From assembly GCF_000203795.2 (NCBI RefSeq), contig NW_006281112.1:408452-472451 (forward strand): DNA of 64,000 bases, written 5' to 3'. The position numbers were made by a program, and so were the translations under genes. Below, in pieces: positions 45,620 through 55,556 of the stretch; the stretch's first letter is position 1, and each line of letters opens with the position of its first letter. The notes under the pieces are model-generated. The model was not told where the DNA came from. It did no database searches and was given only the letters and a program-made list of their open reading frames with translations. The DNA comes from Batrachochytrium dendrobatidis JAM81. Lineage: Eukaryota > Chytridiomycota > Chytridiomycetes > Rhizophydiales.

Positions 45620-47644
45620 TTATATCCATTCAATCACTTTCCGTACAATATCAAGTGTATTCAACACAACTACTTTTGTAAATTCATGAATGGTTGATCG
45701 ACGTGGTGGACCAATATCAATTTCCTTGAACATGCTATCAAATCCAAACTCAAAGAGAGGAGGTGTGAAATACGTTTGATCTACGCTCAATGTTGTTGCA
45801 GTGTGAGTATTAGTGATGGGTGGAGTTGTACAAGAAACATGTAGAGTTGGATCGGAGTAAAGGGCTGTATTATCGAAAGCGGAAACTGGAGTAGGTGGAG
45901 TCCAGATCAAGCGAGTCGTATCATTCGGCACTTGGATGTTTTCTAATGTGGATATGTTGAGTGGTACAAGCTCATGCGATTTTGTTCGTGTTGGATGAGT
46001 TAATAACAGCGATCGTCGTATGCTATCTCCAGGAGTGGGCAGAGCACCACTCTTTTCTAGTGGCAATGGTACAGTAGATGGCACATGGGGAAATAAAGGT
46101 GGAGGTTGCGTAGTTGGATTTATCAATGTACTGGTGGAGTTTCCCAATGGAGAATAGGATTTCAGTTGTTCCAAAAACTCTGGTGAAACTTGTTCATTTA
46201 AAACCGAGGGAAACGTGGCTCTACGTTTGATTTTACGAGCAACAGGGATTCCCGATTTTAATCGTTCGATTTTTTCAAGTTCTTCCTTGACATTATTTGT
46301 CACATTCTCGGCATTTTGTGTACACATGGCGTATCTCTGCTCAATGGTAGAGAGAAGGGGAGTAATGGCAAGGATGATGCGGTTCCGCAAAAGTTGCTCT
46401 TCAATTGTTGCACTCAATGCTTGCAATCGCACACTGTTGAGCTGTACAGTTAAAGTGAGTCGAGTATACCGCTGTCTTTGAACAAATTCAAGCTTTGACT
46501 CGTCCATCCGTTGCACCAATGGCTCAGAGTTTTCCAACAACTTGAATTCATGTTCTCCAGCAATCTCAGATGTGCAAACAGCCGCAGAATGAGGATCAAT
46601 TAGGCCATTGTAAGTCAATTGATCCAGAGTCATTTCATATTCTTCTCTTGCATCAGAAAAAGCTTGCTCAATAAGAGTGCAGTCACGAAACTGTAATGTT
46701 AGATCTGACAGGACACAGAGTGGTCGAACAGGGATGCCCAGTTGGTCCAGTTCTTGGCGCCTAAAGCGATACTCAAACCTTAGCTGGGCAAGCGCTTCCA
46801 ACCGATCCTGACATACACCTTGTAAAGCTTTGACTTTTACAACTTTATCGAAAAGAGACTGATTGATTTCAGTAAAATGGGTAGATATGTCGTAAATGGT
46901 CATTGCCGCGGATAGAATGGATTTATGCTGGTCCAATGCTTGGCAAATCAGCCCAGGAAGCAGTTGCTCTATTTCAGCTGCTGATGGCTCTTGAAAAATA
47001 GACTCGGTGCGTGATAGAATAGCTTCTTTAGTGATATTTGTCTCAGTTCCAGCAGATATTAATTCCAAGCTTTTTAATGGAGAAAAATGAACAAGATCAT
47101 CAGCGGATGCCTGGTTTCCATCTTGCACACAGGATTCGTCATATCTCTGTTTGCCAAGTATATCTGCAGAGGACGATCCAACCGCACCAGTCTGGCGCAG
47201 AAACTCGACCCCAGGTATGGATTCAAATGACGCTTGTTGTTGAGAATTTTTTGACAGCGATGGTTTTTTAATCAATGGTGATCGATAAGATGGTTCTTGC
47301 CTGTCATGGCCTACATCGGCCAAATCCTCTGCAGTCGATTTAGCCCATTCAAACAGCTTCTCTGTTGGAATTTTGAGTTTGCCAGTCTGAATACGAGACA
47401 GATGAGTAAAGTGCTCGTCAAAAGGTTCGGTAAACGGGACAGGATATCGAGTAATGTCAAGAATATTTGGAGCAGATTCAATATGTGGTCTTTTTTCAAA
47501 TATTTCATTATATTCCATGCAGGATGGAACTGTTTGGTCCTTGTGTAGTATGAATTGTGAAGACAGGTCGGTCGATTCTAGTTGTAATGTTGCTGATTCT
47601 GGTGGTGTGAGGGGTGCCATTGCATTTGCATCCAAAGTCTCCAT
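45620..47644 (-). CDS. Unrecognised protein with central coiled coil
   Basis: A frame of 674 residues from the ATG at 47644. The frame is open for 70 more codons upstream without a Met (to 47854), and that Leu-rich stretch (LPDLLLVLLVKLFKLEWASY) could belong to an upstream exon. The N-terminal third is polar and disordered. The middle (roughly residues 270-520) is helical, coiled-coil-like (LFDKVVKVKALQGVCQDRLE, AITPLLSTIEQRYAMCTQNA). A Pro-rich low-complexity segment follows, with a short hydrophobic amphipathic tail (VVVLNTLDIVRKVIEWI). No domain was identified. A cytoskeletal or adaptor role is possible but is not shown. Confidence 0.65.
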   Translation of the reverse strand: METLDANAMAPLTPPESATLQLESTDLSSQFILHKDQTVPSCMEYNEIFEKRPHIESAPNILDITRYPVPFTEPFDEHFTHLSRIQTGKLKIPTEKLFEWAKSTAEDLADVGHDRQEPSYRSPLIKKPSLSKNSQQQASFESIPGVEFLRQTGAVGSSSADILGKQRYDESCVQDGNQASADDLVHFSPLKSLELISAGTETNITKEAILSRTESIFQEPSAAEIEQLLPGLICQALDQHKSILSAAMTIYDISTHFTEINQSLFDKVVKVKALQGVCQDRLEALAQLRFEYRFRRQELDQLGIPVRPLCVLSDLTLQFRDCTLIEQAFSDAREEYEMTLDQLTYNGLIDPHSAAVCTSEIAGEHEFKLLENSEPLVQRMDESKLEFVQRQRYTRLTLTVQLNSVRLQALSATIEEQLLRNRIILAITPLLSTIEQRYAMCTQNAENVTNNVKEELEKIERLKSGIPVARKIKRRATFPSVLNEQVSPEFLEQLKSYSPLGNSTSTLINPTTQPPPLFPHVPSTVPLPLEKSGALPTPGDSIRRSLLLTHPTRTKSHELVPLNISTLENIQVPNDTTRLIWTPPTPVSAFDNTALYSDPTLHVSCTTPPITNTHTATTLSVDQTYFTPPLFEFGFDSMFKEIDIGPPRRSTIHEFTKVVVLNTLDIVRKVIEWI

Positions 47645-48017
47645 TGAGACTGCCAAGTAGCGAACAGGAATAGCAGAAAGTGAGCCTTTATTAAAAGTAA
47701 ATTCTAGATATGATAGTCTAAACTGAGATAATGCTGTTATTGGAGTTCTTGAATAAGATGCCCATTCCAATTTGAACAATTTGACAAGAAGCACCAAAAG
47801 CAAATCTGGCAAAGCGGAAGATGCAGTCTCGACCACTGAGTCTGCATTGGGCAACAGGAATCAGTATTCAGCTCTTTTGAATGGTATGCTTAGTCAAGAT
47901 ACAATTAACCATCTTTTGATAGCTGTTTCTACTACCATTTTGTCGAAAACTCTTAATATTAGCTCCAATCCGACTTTTAGACCAATTTGGTTGAAACTCG
48001 CATAGTTTAATATATAT

Positions 48018-48737
48018 TTAACGACCATCCATAAGCATGACATATCCAGGTAAATCGTACTCCTAAATTAATCAAATTGATTTAGTCGGAATTAAACAAC
48101 AAAATATAGAGCAGATGGATTAAAGCTTACTCGCATAACATGTGCCAGAAACGGCTTAATAAGAGCAAATGCGACTAAAGTTGTGGTCAGGATTATGAAT
48201 GCATATACAATAATTTCATCCTTGAAACTTCCTCGTTCTAAAACAATCAAAAGGGTTAGAATTGCCATTCTCTAAAACAAGATCCAATCATGGAGCTGGT
48301 AGTTGGATTCACATCTTATGTAGTCGAGTCGAATCCAAACACACATCTCGACATTTGGTTGATGCTAGTATCAAAAACTTACGAAAGCAAACAGCTGTCC
48401 AAGACTCATCTCCACGAAGTGTAGGCGATGGACTGGGTGATATACTCTCACTACTAGTACTGCTTGTTGCAGTCAAACTCACAGATGTTGTAGTAGCTGG
48501 TATATCCACTTTTGGTAATGGCATAAAACAGGCATTGCTCTCTATGCAAAAGAGCTTGGTGCATCCATTGCAGCTCGGTACACTAAGGATAGTGGAGTTG
48601 GGAGCACATTCACATTTGCAGAGAACAGTGACATTGGCTGCTGTAACGGATGTCGCTGTAAAAAATAGAAAGAGTGTCATTGTCAAGATCTTTGATAGCC
48701 AAATATTTGATGCTGGCAATGCTGATGTGTTTGTCAT
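48018..48737 (-). CDS. Small Cys-rich type I membrane protein
   Basis: Exons 48737-48383, 48237-48131 and 48062-48018 join in frame to 168 residues. There is a signal peptide (ILTMTLFLFFTATSVTAA), then a compact Cys cluster (CKCECAPNSTILSVPSC, NGCTKLFCIESNACF) with a glycosylation sequon, then a Ser/Thr-rich stalk. After a charged break (RGSFKDE) comes one transmembrane helix (IIVYAFIILTTTLVAFALI) and a short cytosolic tail. The Cys spacing recalls small fungal membrane proteins with a C-x-C-x-C....NSTI....C-x-x-C pattern, which I recall only vaguely. It may be a surface sensor or wall-associated protein. No function is assigned. Confidence 0.72.
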
Positions 48738-49095
48738 GTCAATGTAATACAATCAAACTGTGCATTGGCTTCAAGAGTCGAGCAAGGTTGAAAACAGGCT
48801 TGAATCTATGATAAAAACTTGCTCAAACTCTGTATTTTCCATCAACATGTTGTTGTCCATCTGAAATCACTATTGTTAAACATATGGACCGACATTTTAT
48901 TAAAAACTTGATATATGAACATCTCAAAACTATAAACACTTTTGATGTCAAACCACTGATACTATCAACACTTTGATATGTCGAATCGTCCATTAGAATC
49001 AATGCCAAGCATACTAGATATTAATAAATATGTCCAAACAGTAATACCAATCGATTTGGTTACAATGTGTTCCAATTGATCCCACTCGGCGCATC

Positions 49096-50810
49096 TCATA
49101 ATGCCTCGAGTGCAATACGCTCCAGTGTCTCGGTTTCCATTTGTGGCAAAAAATCAAACACAAATCGTAGCTCGTCTAACCCAAAAGGCCGGTGCAGTGC
49201 TTCAAGTGCTTCAAGTGATGAAATCGTCGATGCCAGTGTGCATTGAGATGGCTTGACGTGACAATCTGTCAACTGTGATGCTGACCAATCCGTCGTTGTA
49301 CACATCGACTGGACTGCATTGTCGCCAGATTTGGATGTATTGGCTATACAGTTACAATTCACCACAATCAATTAAACGAGTTTACATCTGGTGCATATAC
49401 GATTGCTGATATCCATTGCAATCACAACATGCATTCAAAGTGTTCAGTCAACTATTCTTACTCATCACCAAATCCGATCCGTTTACAACCGACTTGGATG
49501 TCTTTGTAGTAATCAATGCACGCTTTTTTGGGTTTGGTTTACATTGCAACGACGCAGCTACCAACGGATCGGTCGGTGCATAATCACTAGCAGTCGTGGT
49601 ACGCATAGCACGGAGCGGAGTCAGTGCTCGCAAAATAGCCTGCAACAAGTTCTTGAGATAATTCTGTAAAGGAATCAACAATAGCGACACATCAAGCACG
49701 GCTCAATCAACACATTCGAAATGTAATGGTCGGCTTACATCAAGTGCAAATGAAATCAGTTTGGCTGATTCCGGCGTAGGTGGATCTCCCAGTCCTTGAA
49801 TTCCACTTATAAACCGGAGTCGTTGCTCAAGCATATCCATCAATGGAAGATCGCCTTCATCCTTGCATGACCTAGGAATCGAATCTATTCCTAATGTCAT
49901 GATGTTGGAGTGAGTTACTGTTTGCAAATCTGGACATTCAAACGTTATATTAGAACCGAGACTAGAGCAAGTATGCATACCAACAGGGAATCCGTTTGGA
50001 AAGAGCACTTTCTTGGAAGGCGGCAAAACCGGTTCATCTTTATGCTTCTGCAAGGTTTATACCAACACGCATCAACACTGAATTAACAGCTTGTATTGCA
50101 ACACAATGTTGGATACCAATCTAAATGGACTCGAATCCTTACCACAATACCCAGTCCAATGAGTCGTTGACGATCTTGAGAAGAAAGCGACATGATCATG
50201 GCAGTGGTAAAGCGTTTCTTGATCTCCATGGGCGATAGCAGTTCTTCCTGAGCAGGACGTTTCAAAGAGTTTGCGATCGAAGTGACGGATATTTCGATGG
50301 GAGCAGCAAATGCCAGACTATTCTTTGGAACAAAGTCAGTGTCGGGTGGGCCAGTTGGTGGAGGAACACCAGCTTGTAAGTTGTAGCATATGGCCAAGAT
50401 GAGTTTATTGTGTAGACTCGCTAACATTCCAATGCATGAGATGATGAATGGTTGTGATGGACATGAACATTAATATGAACATCAACATTAATATGAACAT
50501 GGCAAGAGCCAATTCAGGAATATCAACATGACGGGTATGAGGATCACATACGAGACCATGAACACAGTACAATGAATGCTACATGGAACAGGTTACCTTG
50601 AACACCAGTAAGCATGTCCACTGTCGCCATATCAAAGCTCTGTTTAGAGCAGCGACCATTCAAGAATGAACGCAGTAATGACCAGTAAGCCGGTGCATGA
50701 AATGGACCCAAAGAATCAGCAAGTTCCTGCTTGATAGCTGTCAAGTCCATACGATGCAATGGCGTATGATGCATAGTATCTGGCTGGATATGAACCGTTC
50801 CTGTTCCCAT
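49096..50810 (-). CDS. HFI1: SAGA complex subunit Ada1/Hfi1 (TADA1)
   Basis: It is a structural subunit of the SAGA histone acetyltransferase co-activator, carrying a histone-fold used for pairing with TAF12. Exons 50810-50597, 50420-50143, 50047-49739, 49663-49462 and 49343-49096 join in frame to 416 residues. The N-terminal signature HRMDLTAIKQELADSLGP, AYWSLLRSFLNGRCSKQSFD, LHNKLILAICYNLQAG matches the SAGA-Tad1 family. The late helices (NYLKNLLQAILRALTPLRA) fit the histone-fold part. Introns are GT-AG and phases agree. Upstream of the ATG lies a 3 x 18 bp tandem repeat, and intron 1 holds a short AT-rich tandem. Confidence 0.88.
50461..50501. repeat. Short tandem repeat in HFI1 intron 1
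   Basis: Two tandem 18-bp units differ at one position (ATGAACATTAATATGAAC and ATCAACATTAATATGAAC), followed by a partial third. Simple-sequence origin is likely. Confidence 0.8.
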
Positions 50811-50844
50811 TATGTATCGAATCTCTTGGTACTTGTTCCAACAG

Positions 50845-50898
50845 TCCTGATAATCCTGTTAGTCTTGATAACCCTAATAATCCTGATAACCCTAATAA
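50845..50898. repeat. 3 x 18 bp tandem repeat upstream of HFI1
   Basis: Units at 50845, 50863 and 50881 have consensus TCCTGATAACCCTAATAA. It lies 35-88 bp upstream of the HFI1 ATG, within the promoter or 5' UTR. The CCCTAA phrases look telomere-like but the unit is 18 bp. Confidence 0.85.
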
Positions 50899-51240
50899 TC
50901 GTTATCAAAGCCTTTCAACTGCAAGTCTACCGACTGGTTGGCTAACCGTTTCTATTCATGACTATCAATCTTATTTCCTACTATCATGATTATCCAACAC
51001 TCGATACTGTATTAACATGCTCTTTTGGCTCAAAGATCTACACGATCCAATACTAATCAGTCGATCATGAACAATATCTGAATCTTTATTGTAAACGTTT
51101 GTGGTCATGACAAATACAAATCAATCGACTGGGCAACTGATGACTAAATCAGTCACACTCGTTATTTTATATTACTGCCAAGATATCAATGTGTTGACAG
51201 TTTGGATCCATTAATGTAATAACCATCGTGTTAGTTTAAA

Positions 51241-54200
51241 CTACAACTCGCCTTTTAACCTGGCTAGTGCTTCAGGCTTCAGGCAGAATCCATAGTTTTT
51301 CTGGCAGCCTTTTCCACAATGAGATTTAGTCTTTCCACAGAATCCACTTCCAGAGCAACATGTTCTGCCTGGACATTTGGTGTTGAATCCTTCTCCACAT
51401 CGATTGTTTTTACTGATTGGATAGTCAGTTTTTGGTGCTGATGCTGGTGCTTTTGGTTGTGCTGATGATTGTGTTGTTGTTGATGGCGATTGTGTTGTTG
51501 TCGATTTAGCTAAAAACCTGGCTAGTGCTTCAGGTGTCAAGCAGAATCCAAAGTCTTTCTGGCAGCCTATTCCACAATGAGAAGGTGTTTTTCCACAGAA
51601 TCCACTTCCAGAACAGCATGTTTTGCCTGGACATTTAGTGCTGAATCCTTCTCCACATCGACCATCTGCACTAATTAGATACTCAACTGTTGGTTTGGAA
51701 GGTAATCTGGGTGGTTCATCATTCCAGCAGACTCCATAGTCTTTCTGGCAACCATCTCTACAATAGCCAACAGTTTTTCCACAGAATCCACTTTTAGAAC
51801 AGCATTCTTTGCCTGGACATCTGGTGTCGAATCCTTCTCCACATCGACCGTCTGCACTAACTGGATACTCGACTTTTGGTTTGGGTGGTTCACCATCCCA
51901 GCAGACTCCATAACTCTCCTGACAGCCCTTTCCACAATAGCCAACAGTTTTTCCACAGAATCCACTTTTAGAACAGCATTCTTTGCCTGGACATTTAGTG
52001 CCGACTTCATCTCCACATAGACCATCTGCACTAATTGGATACTCAACTGTTGGTTTAGCTGGTGGTTTGGGTGGTTCATCACCATCCCAGCAGACTCCAT
52101 AGCCCTCCTGACAGCCCTTTCCACAATAGCCAACAGTGTCTCCACAGAATCCATTTCCAGAGCAGCAGTCTTTGCCTGAGCATTGAGTACCAAGAATCCA
52201 TCCACATTGATTGTTTACACTAACTGGACGCCCAGATTTTGAGTTGGCTGGCGGTAATTTGGCTGGTGGTTTGGGTGGTGGTTTGGGTGGTTTGGGTGGT
52301 TCATCACCATCCCAGCAGACTCCATAGTCTTTCTGGCAGCCCTTTCCACAATAACCGGGAGATTCTCCACAGAATCCACTTTTAGAGCAGCAGTCTCTGC
52401 CTGAGCAGTTAAGGCCGAACTTCTTTCCACATAGACCGTCTGTACTAGTTATATAGTCAACTTTTGAGTTGGCTGGCGGTAATTTGGCTGGTGGTGGTTG
52501 TACTGGTAATTCGGTAAGTTCAATATCACCCCAACAAATTCCATAGCCCTCTTGACAGCCCTTTCCACAATGAGGATCAGTGTCTCCACAGAGTCCACTT
52601 CTAGAGCAGCATAGTGTGTCTGAACATCTCGTGCCGAATTCTTTTCCACATTGACCATCTGCACTAACTGGATAGTCAGGTTTTGGTGCTGGTGCTTTTG
52701 GTTTTGCTGGTGATTTGGGTGGTTTATTAGTATCCCAACAAACTCCATAGTCTTTCTGGCAGTTCTCTTTACAATGACCTTTAGTTTTTCCACAGAAATG
52801 ATCTCCAGAGCAGCATAGTGTGTCTGGACATTTAGTGCCGAATACCTTTCCGCATCGATTGTCTTTACTGACTGGGTGCCCAGATTTTGGTTCAGGTGAT
52901 GGCTCGACTGGTGTTGATGATTTAGCTGGTGATGGTGATTCTGACTCGGCTGGTGGTAATCCCGACTCGACTGGTGGTAGTGATTCGAGTAGTTGGGTAG
53001 TATCCCAGCAAACTCCAAAGTCTTTCTGGCAATCTTTTCCACAATGAAAAAGAGTTTTTCCACAGAATTCATTTCCAGAGCAGCATAGTGCATCTGGACA
53101 TCTAGTGCCAAACATCTTTCCGCATCGATTGTTTACACTAATTGGGTATCCATCCTTTAGTTTGGTTGATGGTGACTCGACTGGTGGTGGTAATTTAGCT
53201 AGTGGTGATTTGGGTGGTGGTGGTGATTTGGGTAGTCCATTAGGACCCCAACAGACTCCATAGCCCTCTTGACAGTTCTTTCCGCAATAACCGCTAGTTG
53301 TTCCACAGACTCCATTTTTAGAGCAACATCCCCCATTTGGACATTTGGTATTGATATCTGATCCGCACTGACCGTCTGTGCTGGGAAAAGGTCCGTCATC
53401 TGATGGGGTAGTTCCTAGGCAAGTTCCGAATTGGGGAATACATCCTACTCCGCAATAATAGAGCGAGGCTCCACAGTATTGACTCCTGGAGCAACATTGG
53501 TCGTTCTTACATTTCCCATTACCACCGAGATCTTGCCCACACTTATTATTCGCATTGCGCGGAGCCTCGCCCACTGCATAAGTTGGTGGGCTGTATTTCC
53601 AACAACGTCCGTATCCTTTTTGACAGCCTGCTTCACAATACCCTTTGCCGGATCCGCATTTCCCATCTTTGGAGCAGCAATGACCTGGATTGCATTTGGT
53701 GCCAAACTCTTTTCCACATTGACCGTTCTTGGTATATGAAAACCCAGCACTTAAACCCAATGGTACGCCATAATCCCAGCAAGTTCCGTATCCCTCCAAG
53801 CAGTTTTCGTTGCAATGATTTCCATCATTGCCGCATTTCCCGTCTTTGGAGCAGCAACTCGATCCGGCGCATTTGACACCGATATCTGGTCCACATTGGC
53901 GGGGAACAATTGTAAGACCGTTGGGTAAAGTAGTAGGACTAGAAACTTCAAGACAGAGTCCGTATCCAAACAAACATCCGTTTTGACAATGGCCATCATC
54001 GGTACCACAGAGCTTTCCCTGAGAGCAGCATTTATTGCCAGGACACCTAGTTTCAAAACCTGGTCCACATCGATCGTTTATACTGACTGCACGCTCGCCA
54101 CCCAAGACAGGCGACACGGTAGTTTCCCAGCAGGCTCCAAAGGGTTTCTGACAACCTGTTCCACAATACTCACTGGAAAGTCCACATTGTCCAGATTCAG

Positions 54201-54422
54201 AGCAGCAACTGTTGTTTGGACATGTGGTACCACTACTGGGTCCACATTGACCATCTGTACTGATTCTAGGCAACCTACCAGGCTGTCCAACTGTTTTAAT
54301 AAAAACCGTTAGCACTACTGTTCGTATACTATAAAATGACACATGGTTAGATAGTTCAAATCATACTTACAAACGACTGTAGTCAAAGCAGCAATCAGCA
54401 CTGCATGTATAATCGCCACCAT
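51241..54422 (-). CDS. Secreted protein with 15 chitin-binding CBM18 (hevein-type) modules
   Basis: Exons 54422-54371 and 54290-51241 join in frame to 1,033 residues. The first exon encodes a signal peptide (MVAIIHAVLIAALTTVV). Fifteen modules of about 42 residues follow, each on the pattern CG..F.TKCP...CCS..G.CG....YCG.GCQ..YGVCW with eight Cys, the hevein fold that binds chitin oligomers. Linkers in the C-terminal two-thirds are Pro/Lys/Ser-rich (PPKPPKPPPKPPAKLPP). There is no catalytic domain and no membrane or GPI-like tail, so this is a lectin-like secreted protein. It may shield or cross-link wall chitin. Modules 10-15 are the most alike. Module 5 carries an extra spacing residue (GQDLGGNGKC). 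Alternative frames across the repeats are open on both strands because of the periodic composition. Confidence 0.95.
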
Positions 54423-55519
54423 ATTTGTATCACAAGCTAAGAGACGGTCGAATTTATAGATGAATAGGTTATATAGGCAAGTAAAACATTAAATACTTGG
54501 TTATTATAAGCATTCCTAGTTTCCAAGTTGAATACCAGTTTAGGGGTGGATTTAAACTGCCATCGTATACCATGGTGAAGCACATCACGCCACTACATGC
54601 TATTTGAAACTGAGCTTTAACTGCAGCACAAGCTTTATTTCATGGTGCCAGTATGTATTGCAGTGGTTTGCATCATCAAGACCAATTTAAACTGTTTTTG
54701 TAACAGGTGCGGTGGCAATGCTAAACAATGAACACAAGGATAGAAAACGATAAGAAAGGTTTATTTATATTCCAATCCAACTCCATGTTTTAAAAGCATT
54801 CGGACAACATCAAGCAGACCGCCGTTGTAATGTTTTAGAAACATCATGTTTCTACTTGTAACATTGCACAACTGATTTAGATTAGCGTACATGTTCTACA
54901 AGAATGTCAAGCTCATATCAAAACCAGACCCAATGACATTGTGCAAGATTGACTCCAGAGTTAGCAAATTGATCGTACCAACAAGTTAGACTGTCGTTGT
55001 GATATGAGACGCGATGGATGACTCGAGCCAGCAAATGAACAATTTACCAGTATTCATGAAACAGCATCGCCAAACACACTACACAAAGTGGTTGAATGGA
55101 ATTTGTGAGTACTTCTCCAAACGATATACTGATGGCTGCTGGCATTTTCATCCTGTATCATACTTTTTATCACCAGTTGTAAGCAATGGGTTCAATATTG
55201 GATTGGCTTGGTATTAAGCATGTCACATCCCAAATTAATTGTTTATACACCATAATGGCGTGTTCAGATCATGACTTATATCGGGCTCAAAGGATACCAA
55301 CAGATTCATTATCATACAGTATTCAATAAACATTATTATAAATTGACCTGTTGCAGGAATAACAGCATCTGGCTCAAGTGGTTGTTGCATACAATGCATA
55401 CCAACGCGCATTCGCAAAATAGATGCAACTCAATTCATACTATCCTGTAAATTGGGCAATACCCATTACTTCATAAGACTAATGGTTTATTATGCATTCC
55501 AGTTCCTTTATTTAATGTT
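54423..55519. other. Intergenic, possible worn repeat
   Basis: About 1.1 kb without a supported gene. A 67-codon plus-strand frame (55014-55217) has no recognisable features. The sequence from about 55320 has phrases found in the MITE-like elements (TCAATAAACATTATTATAAA, CGCGCATTCGCAAAATAGAT), consistent with a decayed copy ending at the terminus near 55520-55545. Confidence 0.45.
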
Positions 55520-55545
55520 CCTGTTTACGTGAATTCAGCTGCACA
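55520..55545 (-). repeat. Single MITE-like terminus next to the SET gene stop
   Basis: CTGTTTACGTGAATTCAGCT matches the right terminus of the family. The matching left terminus is not clear. It lies 12 bp from the stop codon of the SET gene on the opposite strand. Confidence 0.65.
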
Positions 55546-55556
55546 CTTACATCAGA

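Noticed and set aside
50845..50898. CCCTAA-containing tandem repeat as an interstitial telomere tract
   Set aside because: The unit is 18 bp with three imperfect copies, not runs of a 6-8 bp telomeric unit, and normal genes lie on both sides.
51675..53750. Long frames in other phases and on the plus strand across the CBM18 gene
   Set aside because: The 42-residue periodic Cys-rich repeat keeps alternative frames open. They lack signal peptides or sensible domains, and the CBM18 frame explains the region.
55014..55217. 67-codon plus-strand frame
   Set aside because: Short and isolated, with no domain, and partly overlapping sequence that resembles worn repeat.
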